DNA of 64,000 bases from Bradyrhizobium sp. 200 (GCF_023100945.1 NZ_CP064689.1:3640001-3704000), one strand, 5' to 3'; counted from the first letter of the stretch, positions 43,107 through 52,660 are shown. The notes: generated by a model from the sequence alone, not told the origin. Numbers and translations are program-made.

Positions 43107-43251
43107 ATCCCGGCGGCATGTTCTTGCCCGCGCGTGGTAGCCTATTCGATGCCTGAATGCGAGCAAAACAGGGGTGGGAACACGCTTGCCACGGCACATT
43201 CTTTGCGTACGATAAATGGCTGAAAACAACCAAGAATAAGAGGAAACCGGC

Positions 43252-44046
43252 ATGACTATCGAGGCGCACCGCGTCCAGGCCTACAACACGTCAAAACTAT
43301 CCGAAAACAAGATCCACGACGATGCAGTTGCCCGCCGCTACGGTTTCTCCGGTGGACTGGTGCCGGGTGTCGACGTGATGGCTTATATGATGCACCTGCC
43401 GGTCGCGAAATGGGGCCGCGCTTTCCTGGAGCGCGGCCAGATCGAGGCGCGCTTCGTCAAGCCGGTCTATGACGGCGAGATCGCCGAGGCCACCGCTGAC
43501 GAAAGCAATGGCGTGCTCTCCATCGAGGTCCACAGCCGCGGCCAACTCTGCGCAACTGGGAGCGCGTCGCTGCCGGCATCGGCGCCCGATGTTTCGGTCG
43601 GAGACTACAAGGAAGTTACGGCCGTGGCGGAGCGCAAGCCCGTCAGCGCTACTTCTTATGAACTCGGCAAATGGCTCGGCACCGCGCCGCGCGACTGGGC
43701 AGGGGAAGCGGCCAGGGAATATCTCGCCGATATCAGGGAAACCGATCCGATCTACACCAGGGAAGGTCTCGGCCATCCCGGCCTGTTGCAGCGGGTGATG
43801 AACAAGGCGCTGGTCGACAATGCCATCCTCGGTCCCTGGATTCACGTCGGCAGCCGCATGCAATTGCTTTCCGCCGCGAAGACCGGCGATGTCATCACCG
43901 CCCGCGCCAAGGTGATCGGCAATTACGACAAGAAAGGCCACCGCTTCGTCGAACTCGACGCGCTGGCCGTCGCCAACGGCAAGACGCCATTGGCGCATTG
44001 CCACCACATAGCGATCTACCAGCCGCGCGAGCAGGCGGCGGCATAG
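43252..44046 (+). CDS. MaoC-like hotdog domain protein
   Basis: A 264-residue cytosolic protein with two hotdog-like regions: [19 protein letters not shown] (~30-48) resembles the MaoC GxxxxGVxxxxY segment, and [14 protein letters not shown] the following strand. The second half ([21 protein letters not shown]) resembles an incomplete second hotdog. The usual Asp-His hydratase motif is not evident, so activity is uncertain. AGAGGAAA provides the ribosome site. Single gene, divergent from yaiI. Confidence 0.72.
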   Translation: MTIEAHRVQAYNTSKLSENKIHDDAVARRYGFSGGLVPGVDVMAYMMHLPVAKWGRAFLERGQIEARFVKPVYDGEIAEATADESNGVLSIEVHSRGQLCATGSASLPASAPDVSVGDYKEVTAVAERKPVSATSYELGKWLGTAPRDWAGEAAREYLADIRETDPIYTREGLGHPGLLQRVMNKALVDNAILGPWIHVGSRMQLLSAAKTGDVITARAKVIGNYDKKGHRFVELDALAVANGKTPLAHCHHIAIYQPREQAAA

Positions 44047-44079
44047 GGGGGCCGGGGGCGGCCACCCCCAGTCTCAACT

Positions 44080-44180
44080 GTCATTCCCCGCGAAGGTGGG
44101 GAATCCAGTACGCCGCGGCTTCTCGGTTCTATCGCTGACGTCTCTGGAATACTGGGTCACCCGCCTTGGCGGGTGACGAC
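44080..44180. repeat. Inverted repeat between convergent genes
   Basis: The element begins GTCATTCCCCGCGAAGGTGG and ends CACCCGCCTTGGCGGGTGAC; two short hairpins (CCCCGCGAAGGTGGGG and CACCCGCCTTGGCGGGTG) and inner CCAGTA/TACTGG arms are visible. It lies between the convergent hotdog and molybdopterin genes and could stop transcription from both sides. Confidence 0.72.
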
Positions 44181-44209
44181 AGTTTTCTATGTGGCAAGTA
44201 GTGCAGCTC

Positions 44210-46585
44210 TCAAGCCGCCGCCTTCGCCTTCGCATCCTGGATCGCACGCCACACCCGTTCCGGCGTCAGCGGCATGTCGATATGGGTGATGCCGTATTCC
44301 GACAGCGCGTCGACCACTGCATTGACGACGCAGACGAGGCTGCCGGCGCAGCCGGCCTCGCCGCAGCCTTTTGTGCCCAGCGGATTGGATTTTGCGGGCG
44401 AGGGATGGTCGCCGATTTCCATCGGCGGGATGTCCTCCGCGCGCGGCAGGGCATAGTCCATGAACGAGCCGGTGATCGGCTGGCCGCTGGAATCGTAGCT
44501 GACCTGCTCCATCAGCGCCTGGCCGATACCTTGCGCCACGCCGCCATGCAACTGGCCGGCGACGATCATCGGATTGACCACGGTGCCGAAATCATTGACG
44601 GCGAAATAGCGCACGATCCTCACGACGCCGGTCTCGGAATCGATTTCCACTTCCGCGACATGGCAGCCATTGGGGAAGGTGGACGGCGTGTCCTTGGTGG
44701 CATGGTCGACGTCGAGCGATAGCGGCGCGCCCTCGGGCATCCTGCCCTCGCGAACACGCTGCGCCAGCTCCATGATGCCGATCGAGCGGTCGGTGCCGGC
44801 GATGGTGAAGCGGCCACTAGCGAATTCGATATCGCCTTCGGACGCCTCCATCAGATGCGCGGCGGCCTGCTTGCCTTTTGCGACGACGAGCGCAGAGGCC
44901 TCCACGATCGCCTGGCCGGTCGCCGTGATCGAGCGCGAGCCGCCGGTGCCATTGCCGAAGCGGACGAGATCGCTGTCGTTCTGCTCCATCGTGATTTTGT
45001 CGAAGGGAACGCCAAGCTGCGCCGACAGCACCTGCGCGAACGGTGTGGCGTGGCCCTGGCCGTAATCGAGCGTGCCGGTGGTCAGCTTCACCGAACCATC
45101 CGGCTCGAAGGTGATCTTGCCGAGTTCGCCGCTCGGCGGCGCGGTCACTTCCAGATACGAGCCGACCGCGATGCCGCGCAGCCTGCCGCTCCTTTTGCTT
45201 TCCTTCTTCCGCTTGGCAAAATTGGCGTGATCGGAAATCTCCAGCGCCTTGTTGAAGACCCCTGCGAAATCGCCGCTGTCATAGGTGACGCCGGAGGCCG
45301 CCGCGAACGGCAGTTGCGCCGGCTTGATGAAGTTGCGCTTGCGCAAGGTGAGGCGGTTGATGCCCATCTCGTCGGCGGCGCGGTCGATCAGCCGCTCCAT
45401 GTAATAGTTGGCTTCGGGCCGGCCGGCGCCGCGATAGGCACCCATCAGCGTGGTGTTGGTCAAAACCGTCTTGATGTCGACGCCGAGCAGCGGTGTGCGG
45501 TAGACGCTCGCGAGATTCTTGCCGGTGTTGAGCGACAACGGGCCGGGCGCAACGCCGGTGATGTAGGCGCCGAGATTGCCGTAGCCCTGCAGGCGCACCG
45601 CGAGGAACTTGCCCTCGGCATCGAGCGCCAGTTCGGCGTGAATGAGCTGCGCGCGGCCCTGGCTGTCGGAGAGGAAGCTCGTCGAGCGCTCGTCGGTCCA
45701 CTTCACGGGTCGGCCGAGCGCCTTCGCCGCGTGCAGGATGCAGGTATATTCGGGATAGCTGACGTTCTTCATGCCGAAGGAGCCGCCGACATTGGCGGTC
45801 AGGATGCGAACCTTGTCGTTCGGCACGTTGAGGATTTTCGCCAGCGTCACCTTGTTGCCGGAGACGCCCTGCGTCGGCACCTGCAGCGTGAAGCGTTCGG
45901 CCGCCTTGTCGTAGGCCGCAAGCGCCACGCGCGGCTCCATCGACACCACGGCGACGCGGGTGTTGACGATGTCGAGTTTTGTCACATGCGCAGCCGCAGC
46001 AAACGCCGCGTCGATCTTGGTGTTATCGCCATAGTGATAATCGAGCGCGACATTGTTCGGGATATGATCGTAAAGCTGCGGGGCGCCGGGCCTGGTGGCT
46101 TCCTCGGCATCGGTCACGGCGGGAAGCGGCTCGATGTCGAGTTCGACGGCCTCCGCCGCATCGCGCGCCTGCGCCAGCGTTTCCGCGACCACAAAGGCAA
46201 AGGGGTCGCCGACAAAGCGCACCTTGTCGGTCGGCAGCGCCGGACGGTTGGTCTGCAAGAGCGGCGAGCCGTCCCGGCTCTTCAAGGGCATGCCGCAGGT
46301 GAAGGGGCTGTAACCGGCCGCCTCGAGGTCCTTGCCGGTCCAGACGCCGAGCACGCCCGGCATCGCCTTGGCGGCGGCCGTGTCGATCGCCTTGATGATC
46401 CCGTGGGCATGGCTGGAGCGGACCATCCAGCAATAGGCCTGGCCGGGCAGGGTGAAATCGTCGGTGTATTTGCCCTTGCCGCGCACCAAGGTGTCGTCTT
46501 CCTTCCGGCGCACCGGCTGCCCCACCCCGTATTTTTGCAGTGCGATAGCGTTGTCGAGGGAGGAGGCCGACGTGTGGTCTTGCAT
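44210..46585 (-). CDS. Xanthine dehydrogenase/CO dehydrogenase-family molybdopterin-binding large subunit
   Basis: A 791-residue molybdenum hydroxylase catalytic subunit. Residues ~20-140 form the a/b hammerhead domain (RRKEDDTLVRGKGKYTDDF) and the rest binds Mo-pterin: GGSFGMKN, AYRGAGRPEA and the catalytic Glu in GTKGCGEAGCAGS. The AYRGAGR wording marks the form II (CoxL-like, not true CO dehydrogenase) branch. ATG 46585 was chosen because upstream in-frame codons run into the divergent gene. No iron-sulphur or FAD subunit is encoded next to it, which is unusual for this enzyme type. Confidence 0.9.
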   Translation of the reverse strand: MQDHTSASSLDNAIALQKYGVGQPVRRKEDDTLVRGKGKYTDDFTLPGQAYCWMVRSSHAHGIIKAIDTAAAKAMPGVLGVWTGKDLEAAGYSPFTCGMPLKSRDGSPLLQTNRPALPTDKVRFVGDPFAFVVAETLAQARDAAEAVELDIEPLPAVTDAEEATRPGAPQLYDHIPNNVALDYHYGDNTKIDAAFAAAAHVTKLDIVNTRVAVVSMEPRVALAAYDKAAERFTLQVPTQGVSGNKVTLAKILNVPNDKVRILTANVGGSFGMKNVSYPEYTCILHAAKALGRPVKWTDERSTSFLSDSQGRAQLIHAELALDAEGKFLAVRLQGYGNLGAYITGVAPGPLSLNTGKNLASVYRTPLLGVDIKTVLTNTTLMGAYRGAGRPEANYYMERLIDRAADEMGINRLTLRKRNFIKPAQLPFAAASGVTYDSGDFAGVFNKALEISDHANFAKRKKESKRSGRLRGIAVGSYLEVTAPPSGELGKITFEPDGSVKLTTGTLDYGQGHATPFAQVLSAQLGVPFDKITMEQNDSDLVRFGNGTGGSRSITATGQAIVEASALVVAKGKQAAAHLMEASEGDIEFASGRFTIAGTDRSIGIMELAQRVREGRMPEGAPLSLDVDHATKDTPSTFPNGCHVAEVEIDSETGVVRIVRYFAVNDFGTVVNPMIVAGQLHGGVAQGIGQALMEQVSYDSSGQPITGSFMDYALPRAEDIPPMEIGDHPSPAKSNPLGTKGCGEAGCAGSLVCVVNAVVDALSEYGITHIDMPLTPERVWRAIQDAKAKAAA

Positions 46586-46796
46586 CGAAAAACACCTGAA
46601 ATGCTTGGGATTCTCTCGAATTTTCCCGGTTCCGCGGGTTCCTGCTGAGATAACGCACCGCGTCATGCCCGACAACGCCTGATTGGGCATAGTCCTATGT
46701 GATGGGTTGTTGCGTAGCCCCTTGGCGCTGCTAAAGTTTCCGTGAACGGTAATTTTCTTCGGCGGCCCGGAAGCGGCCCGCGGAAAGACAGTTTTG

Positions 46797-47840
46797 ATGA
46801 AAGACGATACGCGGCTGCGCGAAGGTCTTGAGGCCTGCGCAAGCCCGTCAGGGTCGGTTGCGGCGGCCACGGCAAACGGTGTTTATGCCGCGCTCGATCT
46901 TGGCACCAATAATTGCCGGCTTTTAATCGCCAGTCCGGCCGGTGATGGCTTTCGCGTGGTGGATTCGTTTTCGCGGATCATCCGCCTTGGCGAGGGCATT
47001 TCCGCGACCGGGTCGATCAGCGAGGCGGCGATCGACCGTGCCATCGCCGCGCTGAGCATCTGCAGCGACAAGATCCGCTACCGCAAGGCCCGCCGCCTGC
47101 GGCTGATCGCGACCGAGGCCTGCCGTGCGGCGGCCAATGCCGACAGCTTTCGCGCCCGGGTCGCGGCCGAGACCGGCATCCGGCTCGAGGTGATCGACCG
47201 CGAGACCGAGGCGACGCTTGCCGTGATCGGCTGCTCGCCGCTGCTCGACGCAAGAGGGCGGGGCGCGATCCTGTTCGACATCGGCGGTGGCTCGACCGAG
47301 CTGGTCCGGATCGAGCGCGATCCCGCCGAACAGAATGCACCGCCGCGGATCAAGGCGTGGATGTCGATCCCGCTCGGCGTCGTCACCTTGGCCGAGCATT
47401 TTGGCGGCAAGGACGTCACGGTGGATTCCTACGCGCACATGGTGCGGGAAGTCGCGCGATATGTGGCGCCGTTCGCGGCCGAACACGGCACCGATTTGCG
47501 CGACATGCATATGCTGGGCACCTCCGGCACCGTGACCACGCTCGCCGGCGTCCATCTCAATCTCGCGCGTTACGACCGCCGCCGCATCGACGGCATCTGG
47601 ATGAACGGTACCGACGTCACCGCGGTGATCCAGCGGCTGCTCGGCATGAGCTATCAGGAGCGCGCCAACAATAACTGCATCAGCGTCGAACGCGCCGATC
47701 TGGTGCTGGCGGGCTGCGCCATTCTCGACGCGATCCGCGATGCCTTCCCGTTGCCGCGGCTGCGCGTCGCCGACCGGGGCCTGCGCGAAGGCATGCTGGT
47801 CGAGATGATGCGCGAAGACGGCGCGCTCAACATAGGTTAG
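46797..47840 (+). CDS. Ppx/GppA family phosphatase
   Basis: A 347-residue ASKHA-fold enzyme that hydrolyses polyphosphate or pppGpp. The phosphate-binding motifs are YAALDLGTNNCRLLIA (~23-38), the acidic ATEACRAAAN region, DIGGGSTELV (~160) and LGTSGTVTTLAG. Length matches the short alphaproteobacterial form, which lacks the C-terminal HD domain of E. coli GppA. The ATG at 46797 is preceded by GGAAAG. It is followed by rlmE across a repeat, an order common in this group. Confidence 0.9.
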   Translation: MKDDTRLREGLEACASPSGSVAAATANGVYAALDLGTNNCRLLIASPAGDGFRVVDSFSRIIRLGEGISATGSISEAAIDRAIAALSICSDKIRYRKARRLRLIATEACRAAANADSFRARVAAETGIRLEVIDRETEATLAVIGCSPLLDARGRGAILFDIGGGSTELVRIERDPAEQNAPPRIKAWMSIPLGVVTLAEHFGGKDVTVDSYAHMVREVARYVAPFAAEHGTDLRDMHMLGTSGTVTTLAGVHLNLARYDRRRIDGIWMNGTDVTAVIQRLLGMSYQERANNNCISVERADLVLAGCAILDAIRDAFPLPRLRVADRGLREGMLVEMMREDGALNIG

Positions 47841-47842
47841 CT

Positions 47843-47944
47843 GTCATTCCGAGGCGCATCGAAGATGCGAACTACGATGTGCTATTGCACATCTGAGAAT
47901 CTCGAGATTCCGGGTCTGGTCCTTCGGACCATCCCGGAATGACG
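47843..47944. repeat. TGTCATTCCGAGGCGC / CCCGGAATGACG inverted repeat
   Basis: A divergent copy of the CGTCATTCCGGGG family; the right part contains a tight hairpin GGTCC-TTC-GGACC. The right arm runs to 47944 and covers the upstream in-frame ATG (47939) of the rlmE frame, which supports the later start for that gene. Confidence 0.78.
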
Positions 47945-47956
47945 ATGGGGATCGAT

Positions 47957-48646
47957 ATGGCGAAAGACACCACCGGACGGCTGCACGTCACGGTCAAAAC
48001 CGGTGGCAAGCGCAAGCTGTCATCAAAGCTCTGGCTGGAGCGCCAGCTCAACGATCCCTATGTGGCGAAGGCCAAGCGGGACGGCTATCGCTCGCGCGCG
48101 GCCTACAAGCTGATCGAGATCGACGACAAATATCGTTTTCTCAAGCCCGGCATGGCGGTGGTCGATCTCGGCGCGGCCCCCGGCGGCTGGAGCCAGATCG
48201 CGGCGAAACGCGTCGGCGCGATCAATGGCAAGGGCAAGGTGATCGCGATCGATCTGCTGGAGATGCCGGAAATTGCCGGCGTCAATTTTGCGCAACTCGA
48301 TTTTCTGGCCGAGGACGCGCCCGAAAAACTGATTGCTATGTTGGGCGGGCGGGCCGACATCGTGATGTCCGACATGGCGCCCAATACCACCGGCCACCGC
48401 AAGACGGATCAATTGCGCATCGTCGGCCTCATCGAAACGGCGGCCGCCTTCGCCGCCGACGTGCTCAATCCCGGCGGAACGTTTCTGGCCAAGGCCTTTC
48501 AGAGCGGCGCAGACGCCGAGCTGGTCGCCCAATTGAAGCGCGATTTCACCAGCGTGCGCCACGTCAAGCCGGCCTCGAGCCGTCAGGACTCGTCGGAGCG
48601 CTACGTGCTGGCGATGGGATTTCGCGGGCAGCCCACCCGGCTTTAA
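47957..48646 (+). CDS. rlmE: 23S rRNA 2'-O-ribose methyltransferase RlmE (FtsJ/RrmJ)
   Basis: A 229-residue SAM-dependent enzyme that methylates U2552 of 23S rRNA. The N-terminal Lys/Arg-rich tail ([21 protein letters not shown]) is followed by the catalytic tetrad elements: Lys in [11 protein letters not shown], the SAM motif [15 protein letters not shown], Asp in [12 protein letters not shown] and Lys in [12 protein letters not shown] 47957 follows GGGGATCG; the earlier ATG at 47939 lies in a repeat. It is the second gene after the GppA-like phosphatase. Confidence 0.95.
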   Translation: MAKDTTGRLHVTVKTGGKRKLSSKLWLERQLNDPYVAKAKRDGYRSRAAYKLIEIDDKYRFLKPGMAVVDLGAAPGGWSQIAAKRVGAINGKGKVIAIDLLEMPEIAGVNFAQLDFLAEDAPEKLIAMLGGRADIVMSDMAPNTTGHRKTDQLRIVGLIETAAAFAADVLNPGGTFLAKAFQSGADAELVAQLKRDFTSVRHVKPASSRQDSSERYVLAMGFRGQPTRL

Positions 48647-48858
48647 GCGCAACCTTTACGCGGGCCGCGGTCGATGAATGTCTGCCTGGTTGCGGTGTGA
48701 CCGGCGCTGATGCGCAGCCTGAGTAATGCCATTGGAACTTTTTCCCGGATGGCGCATATTACCAGCTCGGCGCGGTCTGTTTATTCGCATGCAGCCTGAC
48801 GCCAGCAGCAGTTCTGCAGCGTACGGCGCGCATCCGTCTGGGAAGGAGCTTTCCCGTG

Positions 48859-49689
48859 ATGGAGCACAAGGCCAGAGTTGGTAATCGACTGTTAGCTGCA
48901 TTGCCGCCAGCAGACCTTAAATTCCTAGTGCCTCATTTCCGAATGGTCCCGCTTGAACGTGACGCCGTGCTGATGCGGTCGGGTGACGTAGTCGAAAAGA
49001 TCTATTTCCCTCTTAGCGGCTTGATCGCCTTCATCATGGATATGCCGAGCGGCCAAACGGTCGCGACCGCTCTCGTCGGCAATGAGGGAGCTGTGGGCAT
49101 TCTGTCGACGCTGGGGCCTTCCCGCTCTCCGATGACTGCGGTGGTGCGGGTGGCGGGAACCACGTTGCAGATTTCGCCAACACGATTTCATGCGGCGCTC
49201 GGCCACAGCAGCGCCTTGAATGGTGCTGTTCAGATCCTCTCCAGGGCACTGATGGCACAATTCCAGCACGTCGCCGCCTGCAATGCGCTACACTCAGTCG
49301 AAGCCCGTCTGGCGAGATGGTTGCTGCACGTCCACGATCGGCTTGACGGGGACACCCTGCCGCTGACGCAGGAGACGCTTGCGGAATTTCTCGGCGTGCG
49401 GCGAACGACGGTGACGCATGCCGTTTGCAAGCTCCGTGACTCGGGTGCGGTCCGATCCAATCGGCGGTCCTTCATTGAGATCGACAGGCCGCGGCTCGAA
49501 GTAGCGGCATGCGAGTGCTACCAGCTCATGCGCCGCAGGATCGGTCGGATCGTCTTGCCGGAGGAGATGACGCCGCCGGGGCCTGTCCGGCATCCCCGCG
49601 ATCGAGCTGCCTTGTTTGCCAAGGCAGAGGAGGTTCATCGCCAGACGCCAAGCCAGGGAGTGACCGGCCCCCGCTCGAGGGGCCATTGA
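48859..49689 (+). CDS. Crp/Fnr family transcriptional regulator
   Basis: A 276-residue regulator. The N-terminal cupin-like effector domain spans ~15-130 (LERDAVLMRSGDVVEKIYFPLSGLIAF), with no Cys cluster for iron-sulphur and no conserved cAMP Arg that I can see, so the signal is unknown. The helix-turn-helix is LTQETLAEFLGVRRTTVTHAV. GTG 48856 is equally possible as start; both follow AAGGAG. The last ~45 residues are a Pro/Arg-rich tail unusual for the family. The preceding 209-bp gap holds no gene. Confidence 0.9.
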   Translation: MEHKARVGNRLLAALPPADLKFLVPHFRMVPLERDAVLMRSGDVVEKIYFPLSGLIAFIMDMPSGQTVATALVGNEGAVGILSTLGPSRSPMTAVVRVAGTTLQISPTRFHAALGHSSALNGAVQILSRALMAQFQHVAACNALHSVEARLARWLLHVHDRLDGDTLPLTQETLAEFLGVRRTTVTHAVCKLRDSGAVRSNRRSFIEIDRPRLEVAACECYQLMRRRIGRIVLPEEMTPPGPVRHPRDRAALFAKAEEVHRQTPSQGVTGPRSRGH

Positions 49690-49717
49690 CGGAGTTGCAG
49701 CAAGGGCTTCAGCGGCT

Positions 49718-49939
49718 CTACGCTGATTGCAGGCTGAGTGTGGCCTTCGGCTTGGGCCGCTTCTCTGCTGGCTCGTGAACCCAGGCCTCCCTGGCAAACC
49801 ATTCGTGGCTGGCTTTGCAGATCAAACAGAAGGTGCGCGCGAAAAACACCGGACTGCAGCGAAACCGTTCGCGATCCGCTTCCATGCCCGTCGGAATGGC
49901 GCGCCCTGTCTCCGGGCATTTGATCATGACGACGCCCAT
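49718..49939 (-). CDS. Small Cys-containing hypothetical protein
   Basis: A 73-residue protein with two short Cys clusters: MIKCPETGRAIPTG near the N-terminus and TFCLICKASHEWFAREAW in the middle, giving Cys/Cys-x2-Cys/His ligands for a possible metal site. A polar Lys/Pro-rich tail follows. ATG 49939 has GGGAGA upstream. I recognise the sequence style from small rhizobial hypothetical proteins but know no function. It is probably read from its own promoter downstream of the phasin gene on the same strand. Confidence 0.65.
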   Translation of the reverse strand: MGVVMIKCPETGRAIPTGMEADRERFRCSPVFFARTFCLICKASHEWFAREAWVHEPAEKRPKPKATLSLQSA

Positions 49940-50054
49940 TTGCTCTCCCGTCCCTGGATTTTTGTATTGCGGCATGTCAGGTCGACATCGGCTGGAATGC
50001 GCCCTTCTCGTGGAGCGCTCGTTCCAGCCGATCCTGTCGGGCTGCGAAAGTGAC

Positions 50055-50549
50055 TTAGAACCAGGACGCTTTCTGCAGCATGCCGGCAAAGCTCTTCTTG
50101 ATTGGATCGGCACTCTCGGTCGCGATCTTGCGGGTGAGCTCCCAAATCTCCCGGTTTTGTGCTGCCGTGGCTCCGAAGTTCTTGCAGCCCTGTGCGGCGG
50201 AGAGCTGCAAGATTTCCGAGGGCGACTTCGTGCCCATGAGATGGGTGAGAAAATCGAAGGTGGAGCTGGTGTTGGCGGCCGAGAACTCGATCAATTTGGC
50301 GGCGTAGTCCGCGGCGCCTCTTGCGTTGGTTGAACAGGATTCCAGGAGAACGTCGGTGACTGCTCCCGAGGCAATCTTCATGTTCTCGATGCCTTCCTTC
50401 GCCCGCGTCATGTTCTGCTCGGCGATCCCATTAAAGATCCCAGGCACCGCGAAGAACGGCATGTCAAATCCGCGCTTTTCGTGTGGTCCGGCCGCTTTCG
50501 GGTTCGGCGGGTTGTTATTCACGTCAACGTTCATAGTGGCTTCACTCAC
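50055..50549 (-). CDS. Phasin family protein
   Basis: A 164-residue granule-associated protein. The hydrophilic N-terminus (~35 residues, Asn/Pro-rich) is followed by a long amphipathic helical region: NMTRAKEGIENMKIASGAVTDVL and IEFSAANTSSTFDFLTHLMG. The ending ADPIKKSFAGMLQKAS is typical of phasin_2 proteins. It coats polyhydroxyalkanoate granules; synthesis genes are not in the window. The start is GTG 50549 or ATG 50534 six residues in. It faces the Crp/Fnr gene, with a small Cys-rich gene between. Confidence 0.85.
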   Translation of the reverse strand: MSEATMNVDVNNNPPNPKAAGPHEKRGFDMPFFAVPGIFNGIAEQNMTRAKEGIENMKIASGAVTDVLLESCSTNARGAADYAAKLIEFSAANTSSTFDFLTHLMGTKSPSEILQLSAAQGCKNFGATAAQNREIWELTRKIATESADPIKKSFAGMLQKASWF

Positions 50550-50879
50550 AGGTTTTCATCCTTTCAAGCGGAACTGAAATCAACAACGATCGGATTTTTG
50601 TTCCCGGGCCGTCCGAGGCGCACGCTGTGCCGCAGAGGGGAACCGGGAACTATTTCCCCAACTTCCAACAAGGGCGGGTGCTGCCGCGGATGACCGCCTC
50701 GCGCCCGCCTATACCAAAGTATATGGCGGACTGGCGCCGGGGCTTCCGTTCGCTTTCTGACTCTCACGGCGATTTTTTTGAATGTCGGGTGTTCCACATA
50801 CCGGCAACGGAAAACTGGGGGAGGCTCGGACCCCTGGCCTTGCCGTTGCTGCCGTCAAGCGGGGCGATGCTGCGTCCGG
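50550..50879. other. 330-bp gap with no convincing gene
   Basis: Between the phasin start and the end of the DHA2 transporter gene. Reading frames occur on both strands but lack ribosome sites and codon bias. It must contain the phasin promoter on the minus strand and the 3' region of the transporter transcript. A short T-run (TTTTTTT at about 50773) is the only distinctive tract. Nothing else was recognised. Confidence 0.4.
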
Positions 50880-52355
50880 TCAGCCCAGCCGCTGATCCCG
50901 CGCGTCCTCGGTGCCTTCGCTGGCGGCCTTGGTTGCTGCCTTGGCCGCGCCCTTGCGGCTGGAAATCTCGACCACCTTGCGCCCTGAAATCTCGTGGCCG
51001 GCATCATCGGGCATCTGCCAGAAGAAATACGCCGACACCGCCGAGATGATCGCGACCACGATGAATGCCGGCGGGAATACATCGGCACTCAATTCGGTGA
51101 CGTGCTGATAGAGCATGGTCGATTCCACCGAGAACGCGCCGACCGCGACACCTGCCGAAATCGCCAGTTGCTGGTTGACGCTGACAAGCGTGGTGGCGCG
51201 GCTCATCTGCGCCGGCTCGACCTCGGCATAGGCGACGGTGTTGATGGCGGTGAACTGCAGCGAGCGGAAGAAGCCGCCGACGACCAGGATGATGAAGATC
51301 AGCAACAGCGGCGTCGTCACCGTGAACAGGGCGCAGGCGGCCAGGAAGACCGCGCTGACGACGGCGTTGACCGTCATCATGTTGCGGAAACCGAAAGCGC
51401 GGATGATGCGCGCTGCCAGCGTCTTCATCCCCATGGCGCCGACGGCCGAGGCAAACGTGACGAGGCCGGACTGGAACGGCGTCAGCCCAAAGCCTTCCTG
51501 CATCAGGAGCGGCAGCAGGAACGGCAGCGCGCCGATGCCGAGCCGGAACAGGAAGCCGCCGATGATGCTGGCGCGCATGGTCGATAGCCGCAGCAGCGAG
51601 AAATCCAGCACCGGCGATCCGGTGCGCCTCGCATGCATCACGTAGAGCGTCATCGAGATCGTGCCGATTGCGACGAGGCCGGCGACGATCGGCCACGGCA
51701 ACAGGCCGAGGCCGGCGACCGAGAGGCCGAAGGCGATGCCGGCAAGGCCAATGCCGGCCAGCACCAGCCCGTAGAGATCGAAGCGCTCGGGATCCTCGCT
51801 CTTGATCGGGTCGATGTACTTCATCGCCATGAAGATGCCGAGCAGCCCGATCGGGATGTTGATCAGGAAGATCCAGTGCCAGGAGAAATAGGTGGTGATG
51901 AAGCCGCCGAGCGGCGGGCCGATCACCGGCCCGATCAGTGCGGGCACCGTCACCCATGTCATCGCATTGACCAGCGCGCTCTTGTCGATCGAACGCAGCA
52001 GCACCAGCCGTCCGACCGGCGTCATCATCGCGCCGCCCATGCCCTGCAGGATGCGCGCGATGACGAAATGGGTCACGTTCTGCGACAGCGCGCAGCCGAT
52101 CGAGCCGATCATGAACACGCCAATGGCGATCGAGAATACCATGCGCGCGCCGAAGCGATCGGCGGTCCAGCCGCTGGCCGGAATGAACACGGCAAGTGAC
52201 AGCAGATAGGATGTGATGGCGAGCTTCAATGTCAGCGGGCTGGTGCCGATGTCAGCCGCGATCGCCGGCAGCGAGGTCGCAATTACCGTCGAGTCCATGT
52301 TCTCCATGAACAGGGCAGTGGCGACGATCAGCGGGATCAGGCGTTGCTTGTCCAT
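50880..52355 (-). CDS. DHA2 family MFS multidrug efflux transporter (EmrB/QacA type)
   Basis: A 491-residue membrane protein with about 14 hydrophobic segments. The first helix carries MENMDSTVIATSLPAIA, including the membrane Asp of drug:H+ antiporters; motif A is GWTADRFGARMVF, and motif C is GPVIGPPLGGFI. The C-terminus (~30 residues) is charged and cytosolic. It exports drugs or other hydrophobic compounds. No periplasmic adaptor gene lies beside it. Its divergent upstream region holds two palindromes and an XRE gene, a possible regulator. Confidence 0.9.
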   Translation of the reverse strand: MDKQRLIPLIVATALFMENMDSTVIATSLPAIAADIGTSPLTLKLAITSYLLSLAVFIPASGWTADRFGARMVFSIAIGVFMIGSIGCALSQNVTHFVIARILQGMGGAMMTPVGRLVLLRSIDKSALVNAMTWVTVPALIGPVIGPPLGGFITTYFSWHWIFLINIPIGLLGIFMAMKYIDPIKSEDPERFDLYGLVLAGIGLAGIAFGLSVAGLGLLPWPIVAGLVAIGTISMTLYVMHARRTGSPVLDFSLLRLSTMRASIIGGFLFRLGIGALPFLLPLLMQEGFGLTPFQSGLVTFASAVGAMGMKTLAARIIRAFGFRNMMTVNAVVSAVFLAACALFTVTTPLLLIFIILVVGGFFRSLQFTAINTVAYAEVEPAQMSRATTLVSVNQQLAISAGVAVGAFSVESTMLYQHVTELSADVFPPAFIVVAIISAVSAYFFWQMPDDAGHEISGRKVVEISSRKGAAKAATKAASEGTEDARDQRLG

Positions 52356-52660
52356 CGGGATCGGGGGGATTCGGAAAGAGAGGCAGGCGAGGGCGCTGTA
52401 TCATCCCGCTGTCGCACAAGCCATTGCGGATCGGGGCATACCAGCTAACTCCTGCGTGACATCCTCTCCGGCCGACGCGCATGCGCAATTGGGCTACGGC
52501 CGGACGTATATCGCATTATGCGAAATTTTCTTGATTCCGATATCGCGTTGTGCGATGCATGGGATGTGAAAGAGATTGAGTTCACCTCTGCCGCTGTTCG
52601 CCAATGGCGTAAACTCACCACCACTACGCGCACACGCCGTCGGGCACCGCCGCGATATTT
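52356..52660. other. 305-bp divergent intergenic region with regulatory palindromes
   Basis: It separates the DHA2 transporter (minus) from the XRE regulator (plus). The region is gene-free; the only clear structure is the pair of 13-bp palindromes at 52511-52555 in an AT-richer patch. Both flanking genes must start here. Confidence 0.6.
52511..52555. promoter_or_regulatory. Two phased 13-bp palindromes (TCGCATTATGCGA type)
   Basis: TCGCA-TTA-TGCGA (52511-52523) is a perfect 5-3-5 palindrome; TCGCG-TTG-TGCGA (52543-52555) is a near-perfect second copy. Each is preceded by ATA and the copies are 32 bp apart, about three helical turns, so two regulator dimers would sit on the same face. They could be operators for the divergent transporter and XRE genes. 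Confidence 0.6.

Noticed and set aside
44855..46648. Plus-strand open frame of 597 codons opposite the molybdopterin subunit
   Set aside because: Shadow frame; the minus-strand product has intact molybdenum-hydroxylase motifs.
50564..50797. 77-codon minus-strand frame between the phasin and DHA2 genes
   Set aside because: Basic, low-complexity sequence without a good ribosome site.
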